From Myxocyprinus asiaticus (Eukaryota; Chordata; Actinopteri; Cypriniformes; Catostomidae): a DNA stretch of 64,000 nucleotides. Position 1 is the first letter of the stretch, and the number at the start of each line of letters is the position of its first letter. The stretch spans positions 51,606,001-51,670,000 of the forward strand of contig NC_059346.1 of assembly GCF_019703515.2 (NCBI RefSeq), written 5' to 3'. Positions 24,038 through 36,013 of the stretch are shown here, piece by piece. Below the pieces are notes generated by a model, which was not told the origin of the DNA, made no database searches, and saw only the letters and a list, made by a program, of their open reading frames with translations. Position numbers and translations under genes: made by a program.

Positions 24038-27000
24038 AAATAAAAAAAAAAGCACGGATGTTTTTATGAAAATCTTTGAAAGTGAGTGGTGAATGAGGCT
24101 AACATTATGTCTAACGTATTTTTGTGCAAGTCATACGAGTTTGGTAGAACTTGCGGGTGAGAAATTATGATAGAATTTTCTTGTTTGGGTGAACTATTCC
24201 TTTAAGAGCACTTAAATTTTTTTTTAAATGTGAATAATTTGAGGGGCTCCTTACATATTTCATCATAAATGCATAAAGAATGAGTGTGGATGTTTACCCT
24301 CTCGTTCTTGTTGTGTATCCGCACCATCCTCTGATCTCCTTATAGACAAGCCTGGACAACAGCTACAGAAAGAGAACAACAGGAGGAGACAAAGACAATG
24401 AATAAACACCATTCCATCACCATGTAAATGTACTAAAACTTATTTTAGTTATAACACTGAAATATACTAAACTACACTGACGGCCAAAAGTTTGGAATAA
24501 TGTACAGATTTTGCTCTTATGGAAAGAATTTGGTACTTTTATGCACCAAAGTGGCATTCAACTGATCATAATGTATAGTCAGGACATAAATAACATGAAA
24601 AATTACTATTATAATTTGAAAAGAAATGTTCAGGACTTCTTAAACTACTTCAAAGAGTTCTCATAAAAAATCCTCCACGTGCAGCAATGACAGCTTTGCA
24701 GATCCTTGGCATTCTAGCTGTCAGTTTGTCCAGATACTCAGGTGACATTTCACCCCACACTTCCTGTAGCACTTGCCATAGATGTGTCTGTCTTGTCGGG
24801 CACTTCTCACGCACCTTACAGTCTAGCTGATCCCACAAAAGCTCAATGGGGTTAAGATCCATAGCATTCTTTTCCAATTATCTGTTGTCCAATGTCTGTG
24901 TTTCTTTGCCCACTCTAACCTTTTCTTTTTGTTTTTCTGTTTCAAAAGTGGCTTTTTCTTTGCAATTCTTCCCATAAGACCTGCACCCCTGAGTCTTCTC
25001 TTTACTGTTGTACATGAAACTGATGTTGAGCGGGTAGAATTCAATGAAGCTGTCAGCTGAGGACATGTGAGGTGTCTATTTCTCAAACTAGAGACTCTGA
25101 TGTACTTATCCTCTTGTTGAGTTGTACATCTGGCCTTCCACATCTCTTTCTGTCCTTGTTAGAGCCAGTTGTCCTTTGTCTTTGAAGACTGTAGTGTACA
25201 CCTTTGTATGAAATCTTCAGTTTTTTGGCAATTTCAAGCATTGTATAGCCTTCATTCCTCAAAATAATGATTGACTGATGAGTTTCTAGAGAAAGCTGTT
25301 TCTTTTTTGCCATTTTTGACCTAATATTGAGCTTAAGACATGTCAATCTATTGCATACTGTGGCAACTCCAAAACAAACACAAAGACAATGTTAAGCTTC
25401 ATTTAACGAACCAAACAGCTTTCAACTGTGTTTGATATAATTGCAAGTGATTTTCTAGTACCAAATTAGCAATTTAGCATGATTACTCAAGGATAAGGTG
25501 TTGGAGTGATGGCTGCTGGAAATGGGGCCTGTCTAGATTTGATCAAAAATGACTGTTTTCAAATAGTGATGGTGCTGTTTTTTACATCAGTAATGTCCTG
25601 ACTATACTTTGTGATCAGTTGAATGCCACTTTGGTGAATTAAAGTACCAATTTCCTCCTGAAACAGCAAAATCTGTACATTATTCCAAACTTTTGGCCGG
25701 CAGTGTATACTATAATGTACTGGAACTATAATTATAGGTTTATAAAATCTGAAGTCTCACCAGACAGGCCAGTACATCAGCAGCAATGAGCATATAGAAA
25801 ACATTATTCCAACCAGTGGGAGAGATCAGACCTGCCAACAGAGGCCCAACAGCTGCACCTAGAGACCATTAAACATATTACACAACATGCGACAACCATC
25901 TACAGTACATCCACAGGAGAGTGTTGGGTTTTCAAAATAAACAAAACTGAGAGCAAAAGTATGACAGTCTTTGTTTCCAAAACTTTCTTTAGTTACATTT
26001 ACATTTACTCTGTCAACAGCCTATTAAAACGTTTAAAACGTTATTGAAATCGTTCAATATTCAATGGCAAGGAAAATAACTTCATATTCAAATACTATTT
26101 AAATTTTACAGCCAGATTACAACTGGACCTTCAATAAAGACCATTTAATTTCTGACTTCATGAAAAAATGAAAATGTTCTCATCACTTACCTTCATGTCA
26201 TTCCAAACCCATATTTCTTTTTTTTTTCCTTCTTTATGTGATATACAAAAAGAGAATGTTAAGCACTGACAAGCTCAGTCACCATTCACTTCCATTATAT
26301 GGGAAAGATCAGCGTTAACATTCTTCAGTTTTTCTTCTTGTGTTCCACGGATGAAAGAAAGTCATATTGGTTTGGAATGACAAATGGGTGAGTAAATGAT
26401 AACTGAATTTTCTTTTCTTTTTTTTTTTGTGAACAATCTGACTAATTGTTATGCAAGTCATTTGCATGAAAAGATACCAAATTCCCTGCATACCTATTGA
26501 TCCAGTGCCGTCAATAATGGCTGTTACAGTGGACAGTGCTCTCGAGTTTCCTCGGAGACACTCATGGGTGCCCTAAAAGATTAAAATTATTATGAAATTT
26601 ACAACGCATAATGCTTGTTGCATCACAAATGTGTTTATTGACCAGTTATTGACATAAGAGTTAAAGGTCAGTGCAGGCTTATCTTCTTTTGGGCCTTTAT
26701 TCATTTATTTTTTGAGACCACAAATGACCATGTGAAGAGCACATGGTGGAAAGGTGCCCAATGCTTACTAGGTCAGCTGACACTGCGGTGGTGATGAGTG
26801 CGTAAGGTCCATTCACGAGAGCACCACACCACAGCAACATGCCTAAAGATCACACAAGGGCATAAGAGGAGGTATTGGTATACAAGAGACATCGCTCTTG
26901 TAAAATAACGCATTTCCACCAACATAATGCAAAATATTACTGATTTAGCTAGGCCACACTGATATTACTGTTTTAAAAGCTGTTATGCAAGCAAGCTCAA

Positions 27001-30000
27001 GGTGAATGCAATGTTACATTAACTAAACCTGATATTCACATTTCAGCAATAAGAGCTTACCATGCAATAATAGCCTTAATAGCATTTTATTCCATTTAGT
27101 GCTATTACCAACTTTGATATATTAAGAACACTTACAATAAGGTTCCATTCATTAACATTAGTTAATGCATTAGGTCGCATGAACTAAAAATGAACAACAC
27201 ATTTTTTTACAGCATTTATTAATCTTTGTTAATGCCAGTTAATAAAAATACAATTGTTCATTGTTAGTTCATAGTGCATTAACTATATGTTAACAAAAAA
27301 CGTTTGCTCTTTAATAAGATGCTGTAAAAGTATGGTTCATTGTTAGTTCATGTTAACTAATGCTGTTAACTAATGTTAACAGATGGAAACTTATTGTAAA
27401 GTGTTAACCAGGGCATGGGAGGAAAAAAGTACTTTTTTTTTTTTTGCCACCAAAAGTTACAAATGGCCAAAAAATTTAAAATGTTGTGGCAAAAATGCCC
27501 CTGTAATAAAAAAATAAAATAACCCCCCCCCCCTCTTTTGTTAATCATTTTTTATCTGTTATCTAACTATATTTAATATGCACCATAATATTCTATTCTA
27601 GGCCTTTCTAGTTATGGGTTTAGATACCAAAATTTGATATGTGACAGGAATGGAGAAAATACCATGTGTACTGTGTTAAAAAAATAAAAATAAAAAAAAA
27701 TACAAATCTATTCCAGGGGCCTAATATCACCCCTTAATAAAGTAAATATTTGACACTGCTGTGAAATCACATTTTAGTGTACAGCAGCAGAATCCAGGTT
27801 TTAGGTGATAAATGGTTGTTGAAATCTTTGGGGTCTCTATACTCACCGATGGTGGTTGGCAAGCCGTTCTGCCCGATCTTATTGTACAGGAAGAGCTAAA
27901 GGAAGAAAAGCAAACATGAAATAAGCAACAGTTCTCAAAGTAAAGAGAAACCTGCTTGTGTTTACACAGATTCACAGGTAAATTCAAGCTTGTGGGTGTT
28001 GTGTGCTCAAGATTTCAGACGCCTGTCAAAACTCTGAGCAAACTTCAAGATGTACTGACAAGCACATCAGCACACTTGTGTTTAATTTTGGGATCCTGTC
28101 ACTTTGTGTCTGCGAGCATAGCCAGTTTTTCTCCTTTCTTTTTTTTCAAGCAAAAAGTAACCTAAGGAGCATAATCTGTTATGATTTACATTCACCGATA
28201 GAATCAGTGCCACTGGACATAAATATAGCACTTTAAAACACCCAAAAGTCTTGCATTTATGGTCAATAAACCAGTGTAGGGGAAGGCACTTTGCAACTCA
28301 TAGCAACTTATAATTTAAAGTAGTTAAAATATAGTCAAGCTATGCTAAACTACAATCTACAAACAAAAGCAGTTAAATCAATTTGAAGGAGCAATATCTT
28401 GTCAATAAATGCTTATCTACCAGATGATAAAACTGTCACAATCAGAGCAGTGTTTATCTGGCACATACCGCTACACACTCTTAGTAACAGTAAGACATTC
28501 TGCAATGTCGTGCTGAAATAAAGACTTGCATTTTGTGATAATATTGGCCACGTCTGAGCACAAATTAGGTAAAATTACAATTGCTACTTACCATAGGAGC
28601 AGCAATGATCAACATGGCACAGCAGGTTGTGGCTCTGCCTCCACTGTAGTCTGATATTAAACCAGCCAGGATGCCACCTTACAGAGAAGAATATAGACAC
28701 AGGTTTAGAGAAAACATGTCCTTAAGCTTCTGCCTGAATATAAACACGTTTAACACAAAACAAACCAGCTTATTTGCTGACCAACAAATTCCATGTGCTT
28801 ACCCACAATTCCTCCGACATCAAACAATGTAGACAGGTCCCCGGCTTCTTTGGGATCAAAATGAGCTGAGAAAGAGAGCACATGCAGTTTGCAAATTCTT
28901 GGAATGTATAAGTACGTTTTTTTTGATCAGAGTCGAGGTAGACCAATAATGGATTTTGCTAATACGATAAATAAGGTGGTGGGAAAGGCCGATAACCGAT
29001 GAATCGGCCAACTAGTTTTTAAAATTGATTTATAGAATGTTAAAAAAATGCTTATTCTTTCCTTACTAAGACGAGCACAGACATAAGAGGCTAAAAGAAT
29101 CCAAAATAAATAAAGACCCAGATGAAGTTTATTGTTCAACCAAAATCATAAAAATAACCAGAAAAAAAAATGAAGCTTTGGTACATAACATGGGACTTTT
29201 AACTTATTTTGAAATGATGTAGACTTGCCTCTGTTACAATGCTCTGTATAAGTATTAACCAATTACTTTGAACTATTTTTATATTTAAGCCGATAGTTGC
29301 TTCCAAAAAGCAACTATTGGCACCATTTTTATTTTATCTCTAGAGGCTGCTGTTATACTGTAGAACCTATTTTTTCTAACTGTAGAATCCTCCAGTGCTG
29401 GCAACACAGGAACACAGATTAATAACAAAAATAAAAACTATCAGCAACTATCGGTATAGATTTTTGCAGATAACCGATAGTTCCAAAAAGCAACAATCGG
29501 CACCGTTTTTATTTTATCTCTAGAGGCTGCTGTTATTCTGTAGAACCCTCCAGTGCTGGCAACACAGGAACACAGATGAATAACAAAAATAAAAACTATC
29601 AGCAACTATCGGTATAGATTTTTGCAGATAACCGATAGTTCCAAAAAGCAACAATCGGCACCGTTTTTATTTTCTCTAGAGGCTGCTGTTATTCTGTAGA
29701 ACCAATCTTTTCTAACTGTAGAATCCTCCATTGCCGGCAACAGAGGAACACAGGAATAAAACAAGAAAAAAATACAACTATCGGCAACTATCAGAATAGA
29801 TTAACGGTACCGATTAATCTGTAAAACCGATATATCGGTCTACCTCTAGACCAGAGTAATTGCAATCTAATGCGATCTAATAAAGGATTCTTACCAACAT
29901 TAACGATGTATGAAGGAAGCCAGTAGAGGAAGGTGTAGCTGACCAACTTGGCAAAGAGCAAACACAAGGAGAACTCCACCACACCCTATATAATAAAGAC

Positions 30001-33000
30001 AACAGGTTTTGCAACAATGACACAAAAACATGATATTTACTTAATGTGCACTTGTACGTAGGCGTGACTGCGCTCTGTAGTAGCTTGCACTTTTATGGCC
30101 AACTTTGGAAAATACTAAAGCTGCACTACTAATGTTACTGTTTTCTTAGGATGAATCTCTTGTTGTTTTTGTCTGATAAAAGAAAAAGGAAATCCAAAAG
30201 AATATAGCTTGACTAAAAATGGTTAAATACATTTAGAGAGAACTATTTAACCGAAAACTTTACAATAAGAAACATGCATTACATAAGTAAAGCCGCAGGT
30301 AGTTTGAGAAAGCTAAAACTTGATCTTTTGATTCAAGAATTTCAACAAACCAACCACAGAGACTCCACAGAACAGGCTGATCCAGAATTGCAGACAGATC
30401 AGGTCAATTCAATGTAAAATAGCTAATATATTGGACTAACAGCTATGAGAATAGTAAGTAACTCACAGGAATCTTAAGCGCTCCACAGAAGCTGATGGCT
30501 TCCATGTGGTCCTCCACTGGCTCTACAACTGTGGATGTGTGACTGCTGAAGATCTCCTCGTTACTGGATGAGGTCCTCAGTAGAGGTTCCTGCTCCACAC
30601 TCTCCTAAAAACACAAATACAAGAGAGCCTCTTAATGGTTTACTGTGTCAGTTTCGTAAAGAACAAAATAAGAACATGAGCACATTTTTCAAACACTGTA
30701 AACTGGGTCACTTGATCAGTTTGATCTGTATAATTCACTCAAAGAACAGCACTCTCTGGCTGGGATATGACTTTTACAACTTTTAAAACTCTAATGGTTG
30801 CCTTTCTGCTTTGAATTCTCAAGCAATTTGTCAACCAACCAAGTGTCGTTCACTAAAAGGGTACTGAATGGTTTAATGTTACGTTTACTGGCTCAATTCA
30901 CATTGTAAATGACAAGTCAAAAGGTAAAGCAACTAATTTATCAATTCGTTCTCAGTTTGTCAAACGTATTTTATAAAGCATTACCAAAAGACAGCTGGCA
31001 ACCTCCTTGGCACCATCAGTTTGCAAATAATGCCAGGATAATATACACAGTGATATAACAGGAATCAAGCACATAATTTCAATCAGAAAATGCCATGTAC
31101 TTACAATGGCTGGTAAAAGGTTATTTAAGTTTGAACCGAAAGTACACTCACTGAGCACTTTGAGGACCACCTGTACACCTACTTTTTCATGTGATTATCT
31201 AATCAGCCAATCATGTGGCAGAAGTGCAATGCATAAAATAATGCATATATGGGTCAGGAGCTTCAGTTAATGTTCACATCAACCATCAGAATGGGTAAGA
31301 AATGTGATCTCAGTGATTTCGACCGTGGCATGATTGTTGGTGCCAGATGGGCTGGTTTGAGTATTTCTGTAACTGCTGATCTCCTGGGATTTTCACACAC
31401 AACAGTCTCTAGAGTTTACTCAAAAACAAATGGCCAAAAAACTTCCAGTGAGCGGCAGTTCTGTGGATGGAAAAACTTTGTTGATGAGAGAGGTCAACGG
31501 AGAATGGTCAGACTGGTTTGAGCTGACAGAAAGGCTACGGTAACTCAGATAACCACTCTGTACAATTGTAGTGAGAAGAATATCATCTCAGAATGCACAA
31601 CATGTGCATTAGGACCATAGTGTTCCTAATAAAGTTCTCAGTGAGTGTATAATATTGTACTGATGTAATATTTCATACTGTGCTCCTATTTCACATTGTG
31701 TAGTAAAGACATCACTAAAGGATGCAAGTGAACTCACGTGGTGTTGAGGTGGAGTACAGTTCACATCTTCAGGTTCTAAAAAAAGAGAAACCATATGTTG
31801 TGTTTAAGACAGGACATTCTTGGTTTCTTAAAAATATTTGAGTTTGAGTAAGTTGAATAATGCTGGACATCATTTTCGTAACCAGTGAATGTTAATCGTA
31901 TTTGCTTCAGATTCCTCATTGTGTTTCTGTCTTTAACTGATCTGAAACTATTTGTTCAGTTTCTATAGTGATGATAAAGGTCACAAGTGGTTATAAAATG
32001 TCATTAAAACAAACCCATCCATTTTGAAATACTGATACCTTTGCATATAAAAATGCAATTTAATTTACATAATCATTGCTTCTGTTTTCCCTTTGTTTCT
32101 CCTTTTATTCCTTTCTTTGTAGTCAATGTGCATAGTACATAAGCCAATTTCCTCTGATCTATCATGCATTACTTACTCTCAATCAAGAACAAAAAGCAGA
32201 GGACACCAGTGGAAGCGATGATAATACCAGGCACAATGAAGGACATGCCCCACGCGGACGACACATAGACACCAGCAATGAGAGAGCCCAGGATGTTCCC
32301 CACCGAGGTGTGCGAGTTCCATATGCCCATGATGAATCCACGCCTGCATGCAAAACCCATCATGAAGACAATACAACTATGTGCTTTTCTTTCATTCCAA
32401 AAGGGGTCATGTCATGAGAATCGCTTTTACCTATCTTATGAAATACAACTTCTTGATGTTACCATGAAAACTGTGAGTAAACACGGTTACTCACTGGCTT
32501 GACAAAGCCAATATACTGTTATTCTACAGACTTGGTTTAAGGTTTTTCAAAAATCCCTAAACCAAGACCAAAATGATCAATTTTAACTCCTCCTTGAGCT
32601 TTCAAGCTACATCCACCACACTTGGCACAGACCTTCAGATTGTTCTGACTCGGGTTGCTCTATCTTTTATAACTGATTGGATTTACCATTTTCTCGTAAA
32701 GGACAATTGAAAATCCCCCAAAACCCATAGATTTGCATTGACAGAACATTTAAACAGGCCAAGGCTCTGTCGTGGAATATTCTTGAAGTCCAACTGTCAA
32801 AACTAACCATCTAGAACACCATAGCAATACCTAACAACCAGCCAGAACACCCTAGCAACCACTTAATAATGCACTTTCTATTTGTTTGTCGACCTGTACA
32901 ACCTTTAAACTATTAAACTATTTTAAACAAGGCTTTGTCAAATCAACATCGAAGTTTGTCTTGACAAACTTTATCAATCTAGTTTTACAAGTATGTTTAC

Positions 33001-36000
33001 ATATAAGTCTTAAAGTCACATTAACAAGAAAAAAGCCTCTTTAACCCAAATGTACAGAGAGAGGGTGATAAATGTTCATGATAAACTAAATTACAACTTA
33101 AGTTATTTGGCACAAATAAAAATTTATTTTACTAAAGTGTACCTGAGGGAAATACAGTATATATAAGATATGCCCACTTCCAAGATTTATTTTACCAATA
33201 AATTTCCTTGGAAACACAGCAACCAATAAAATGTGCCAGGCCAACTGTGGCTAGTGCAGCTAAATAACAGTATCTCAAAGCACGACATTTCTTTCACAAA
33301 AAATTGGCTTTAGATATACTAAACTGCCAATAGTTAGGGATGATTTCTTTGGAGATTTTGTGTTAACTTGCGTTTATGGAGGATGACAGTGCGATTCTGC
33401 ACAGTCAACAGCACAAATACTGCGGACACAGCACAGAATATGACAGTCACTTACTTTCCCTTCCCAAACCAGTTCCCGACACATGCCACCACAGCCGGCC
33501 AGCCTGTAGTCTGCACCAGCCCATTTAAGGCCTGCAAAGGAAGGGCAAAAGAGAAAAATAAGGCAATCAGCAAGCCTTACTCGCACATGGTCTTGACATA
33601 TCCAAGAAGCAAAGTAATCCTCTCCCGACGCTGTCATGCGCTAGCCATGTGACTAACAGCAACATGACTGGTGGTTTACTGTGAAATAACAAGATGGGGA
33701 CATAAATATGATGGGCTAAAAGAGAACTTCAAAAGACATGATAACAATAGTCTTATCTACTGATCCACATCCATTATCTGTTATTAAACTTCACTTTGTG
33801 AATTATTTCCTGGCATAAAATGTGTTACAAGAGAAGAATCACTTCTGTTTTCTTTTGGGTTTACACATTACGAAATTCTGATCTCCTGCTTGTGTTGTTT
33901 TTTTCTTTTTTTCCTCCATAGACCAGCTCATCCTTTAGGAATCACTGGTTTATAGTTGCACAAATTGGGAACAGATGACGACATGCATCTTACCTGAACA
34001 AGGCAGTAATACCAAAGTGAGTGGATGTTCCAGTAAAAACCCAGACCAAAGAGAGCAGTGAAAAGCCCACTGAGAATCATCCCGGAGCTCAGGTAGTAAC
34101 GCAGGGGCAGTCGTTCTCCAAACATCCCACTGTCAGAACAATTTACAACTAGGTGTTATACCTCAACAAACATTTTAAATTTTTATTTATTTGACAATAA
34201 AAGCAAGGAAGCATCTTATATAAATTATAATAAACTATAAATTCTCCTCCCTGCCCAGTAGGTGGCGATATGCACGAAGAATGCCGATTGCCAAAAACAA
34301 AAGAACTCTTAGGAGAGAAGAGTGCTTAAGAGGGCTGTTTGAAAGTGGAGATTTATGGTAAAAAAGGACTTAAATATTGATCTGTTTCTCACCCACACCT
34401 ATCAAATCACTTCTGAAGACATGGATTAAACAACTGGAGTCTTATAGATTACTTTTATGCCGCTTTTCTGAGCTTCAAAGTTTTGGACCCTGTTGACTTG
34501 CATTGTGAGGACCTACAGAGCTGAAATATTCTTCTAAAAATCTTCACTGGTGTTCAGCAGAAGAAAGAAAGTCGTACACATCTGGGATGGGATCATTTTT
34601 GGGTGAACTATCCCTTTAACGGGATCCTGACTTGTTTTCTGCAGTGATTATAACAACATCTTATTACCGTGACATTCATAACCAAGAAACTTCAACGTCA
34701 TACCTAAAGAACATGCCGATGGCATATGCAACGAGGAAGCAGTTGTCCAGCACTCCAAACAGATTGAGGTAATTGTTCTGGTCTGTATTGAGAAAGAGAG
34801 ACACGAGTTAATGGATTTACACACTGCTAGAGTTTTTAGCAAACCTCAGTGCAGTTTGATTCACAGTGAGCCTGGTTTCTCTCAAGGTTATTTTTCTCCA
34901 TTATCCAACATCTTATGGAGTTTTGTGTTCCTTGCCTCAGTTGCCTTCAGCCTGCTCATTGTGAGAGAAAAAGAATGAAACTCACCAAAAGGGACCCAAT
35001 CACACCAGGTGTCATTGTCAGTAATGTTGAGGTCTGCTGGATGAATGACATTAGAGCAGTTTCTATGCAGCTGACTCTGCAAAAGCAAAAATACATAATT
35101 ATCATAATGAAGTTGACACCAAGCAGCCCCATACAGAGCGTAATGTACTATGAAATTACAGGTAATCATGCAATTTACGTGCAAAACAAATCTGTTTTCA
35201 GGGCAGAGCTGCAATCACTCAGCCTGTTAGTGTTTAGATTCGAGGTCACTGAATTTTTATTACCTTAACAATACTGATAGGCTTTCGAGAGAGGTGGTAG
35301 CTGGTGTAGAAGACAAACGTGAGGACGAGGATGGAGAATCGGTACCTAAATCAAAGGGAAACAAGTCAAAAGTCCAGTAGCATAGGATGTAACTGCAGAG
35401 CGAGAGCATCCAAATCTACAGGCATTTGCTGCATTACATAAAACAGTCACCCAGTGATAGAAATGAAACCACATTATGTGACTTACAGGAAAAAACAGCC
35501 TCACATTTTACATTTCCTGCGGGGAACGCACACAGAGTAAAACAATTTAAGCTCTGTGCACTTTGCAAAAGAGAAACCAGCAACATTTAGGTCAAAGTAC
35601 TGACTTTATTACAAGCAATGCAATAGTCCTGGTCTCCCATTATTGGAACACATCCACAATGGTTAAGAATGTGTAAATGTGACTGCGCTTATATACACAG
35701 ATTTTGATATGTTGGAATGTGTACTGAACATGCTGAAATGTAAACTGGCATTGAATGAAAACATTATAGAGGAGTAGTGACCAACTTTTAGGCAGTGCTA
35801 AACATCAATACCATAATCAAAAATCATGTCTGCAAAAATAAAAGCCCTCATGATGAAGGGTCAAGCACCTTCTCTTGTTCTAACATCAAAGCCAATATTA
35901 GTTGTATTTAGCATGCAGAATGAGTTATATGTTAACATGGGTTTGCTTACTTACCAGCTGTCTCTAGAGAAAGAGGTAATGAGTTTGATGCCCGGGGCCA

Positions 36001-36013
36001 GTGAAGATCTCAT
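22296..36013 (-). CDS. slc37a2: Sugar-phosphate/phosphate exchanger 2 (MFS, OPA family)
   Basis: ER-membrane transporter that exchanges glucose-6-phosphate for phosphate. Coding exons 5' to 3': 36013-35955, 35345-35264, 35076-34986, 34782-34704, 34129-33994, 33531-33455, 32343-32177, 31775-31738, 30604-30467, 29985-29895, 28865-28803, 28677-28592, 27895-27847, 26842-26769, 26572-26494, 25858-25761, 24362-24298, 22311-22296 (495 aa plus stop). The SLC37A2 rather than SLC37A1 call rests on the N-terminus MRSSLAPG, the loop [12 protein letters not shown] and the ending FKEI. Conserved OPA segments include [44 protein letters not shown] and [17 protein letters not shown]. Hydrophobic segments fit the 12-helix fold. 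The variable acidic cytosolic loop is in the exon at 30604-30467. The last coding exon has only 16 nt. Three Tc1 copies and an inverted-repeat element sit in introns without touching exons. Confidence 0.95.
22722..22746. repeat. (TA)n microsatellite, left of Tc1 copy
   Basis: TA dinucleotide run that continues on the far side of the Tc1 element (23995-24032), so the transposon landed inside a single TA microsatellite. Confidence 0.85.
22747..23994 (-). mobile_element. Tc1/mariner element, nearly complete
   Basis: 1248 bp with terminal inverted repeats starting CACTATATTGCCAAAAGTAT (left) and ending atacttttggcaatatagtg (right). It is flanked by TA, the family target site. It carries a transposase in minus orientation and lies in the slc37a2 intron between 24298 and 22311. 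Confidence 0.93.
22835..23907 (-). pseudogene. Tc1-like DD34E transposase with one premature stop
   Basis: Cut-and-paste transposase. From the ATG at 23907 (or 23860, [10 protein letters not shown]) the frame is open to 22988. The N-terminal paired-like HTH region ([18 protein letters not shown]) is followed by the second HTH and GRP linker (PRSGRPYKM). The catalytic triad is present: [17 protein letters not shown] and [10 protein letters not shown], with 34 residues between the second Asp and the Glu. A TGA at 22985-22987 follows FERRL. The frame then continues for about 50 codons of recognisable family C-terminus (ending [10 protein letters not shown]) to the natural stop near 22835. All catalytic residues precede the break, so this copy decayed recently. 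Confidence 0.9.
23995..24032. repeat. (TA)n microsatellite, right of Tc1 copy
   Basis: Second half of the TA run interrupted by the Tc1 insertion. Confidence 0.85.
24475..25705 (-). mobile_element. Tc1/mariner element with deleted catalytic core
   Basis: Inverted ends CACTGACGGCCAAAAGTTTG and caaacttttggccggcagtg, flanked by TA. The inverted homology runs on for about 40 bp. Total 1231 bp, shorter than a full element because the middle of the transposase is missing. In the slc37a2 intron between 25761 and 24362. Confidence 0.92.
24650..25313 (-). pseudogene. Tc1-like transposase remnant
   Basis: The ATG at 25313 opens the N-terminal HTH part ([45 protein letters not shown]). A frameshift follows near 25085-25140. 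The second HTH and [18 protein letters not shown] follow in another frame, up to DNWKRMLW. Sequence then jumps directly to [12 protein letters not shown] and the C-terminal [10 protein letters not shown]. The stretch holding the two catalytic Asp residues is gone, so the copy cannot encode an active enzyme. Confidence 0.88.
26165..26430. repeat. Diverged palindromic MITE
   Basis: Left atgaaaatgttctcatcact...ttcatgtcattccaaaccc is mirrored by ggtttggaatgacaaatggg...aactgaattttc at the right. Same general plan as the TTAA-type MITEs but without clear ends. Intronic in slc37a2. Confidence 0.5.
27126..27406. mobile_element. MITE, second copy of the TAACACTTT..AATAAGG family
   Basis: Ends aacacttacaataaggttcc and inverted aaacttattgtaaagtgtta; 281 bp. 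Same family as 4948-5295. In the slc37a2 intron between 27847 and 26842. Confidence 0.72.
28935..29850. mobile_element. Inverted-repeat element with a 3x tandem core
   Basis: Ends GAGGTAGACCaATaatgg and inverted ccgatatatcggtctacctc. The core (about 29290-29800) is three tandem copies of a roughly 175 bp unit. Each unit contains ccgatagtt...aaaaagcaac and tctctagaggctgctgtta. It sits in the slc37a2 intron between 29895 and 28865. Non-coding. Confidence 0.7.
31145..31647 (+). mobile_element. Tc1-like deletion derivative
   Basis: 503 bp, flanked by TA. Left end cactcactgagcacttt; right end aaagttctcagtgagtg inverted. It retains only the 5' part of a transposase on the plus strand. In the slc37a2 intron between 31738 and 30604. 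Confidence 0.85.
31291..31611 (+). pseudogene. N-terminal Tc1 transposase fragment
   Basis: Begins [19 protein letters not shown], with the paired-like HTH ([20 protein letters not shown]). A TGA at 31519-31521 interrupts it. Weak homology continues ([12 protein letters not shown]) before the sequence jumps to the right inverted end. No catalytic domain. Confidence 0.8.
32492..32990. repeat. GGCTTGACAAAGCC repeat, copy A
   Basis: Starts near actggcttgacaaagccaat and ends near ggctttgtcaaatcaacatc. Contains tagcaac/ccagaacacc blocks also found, inverted, at 51170-51445. Intronic in slc37a2; non-coding. Confidence 0.5.
34225..34614. repeat. Truncated TTAA-type MITE
   Basis: Ends tttttgggtgaactatccct followed by TTAA; the left half is truncated at a ctccctgcccagtaggtggc internal block. 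Same family as 16296-16777. In a slc37a2 intron. Confidence 0.6.
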
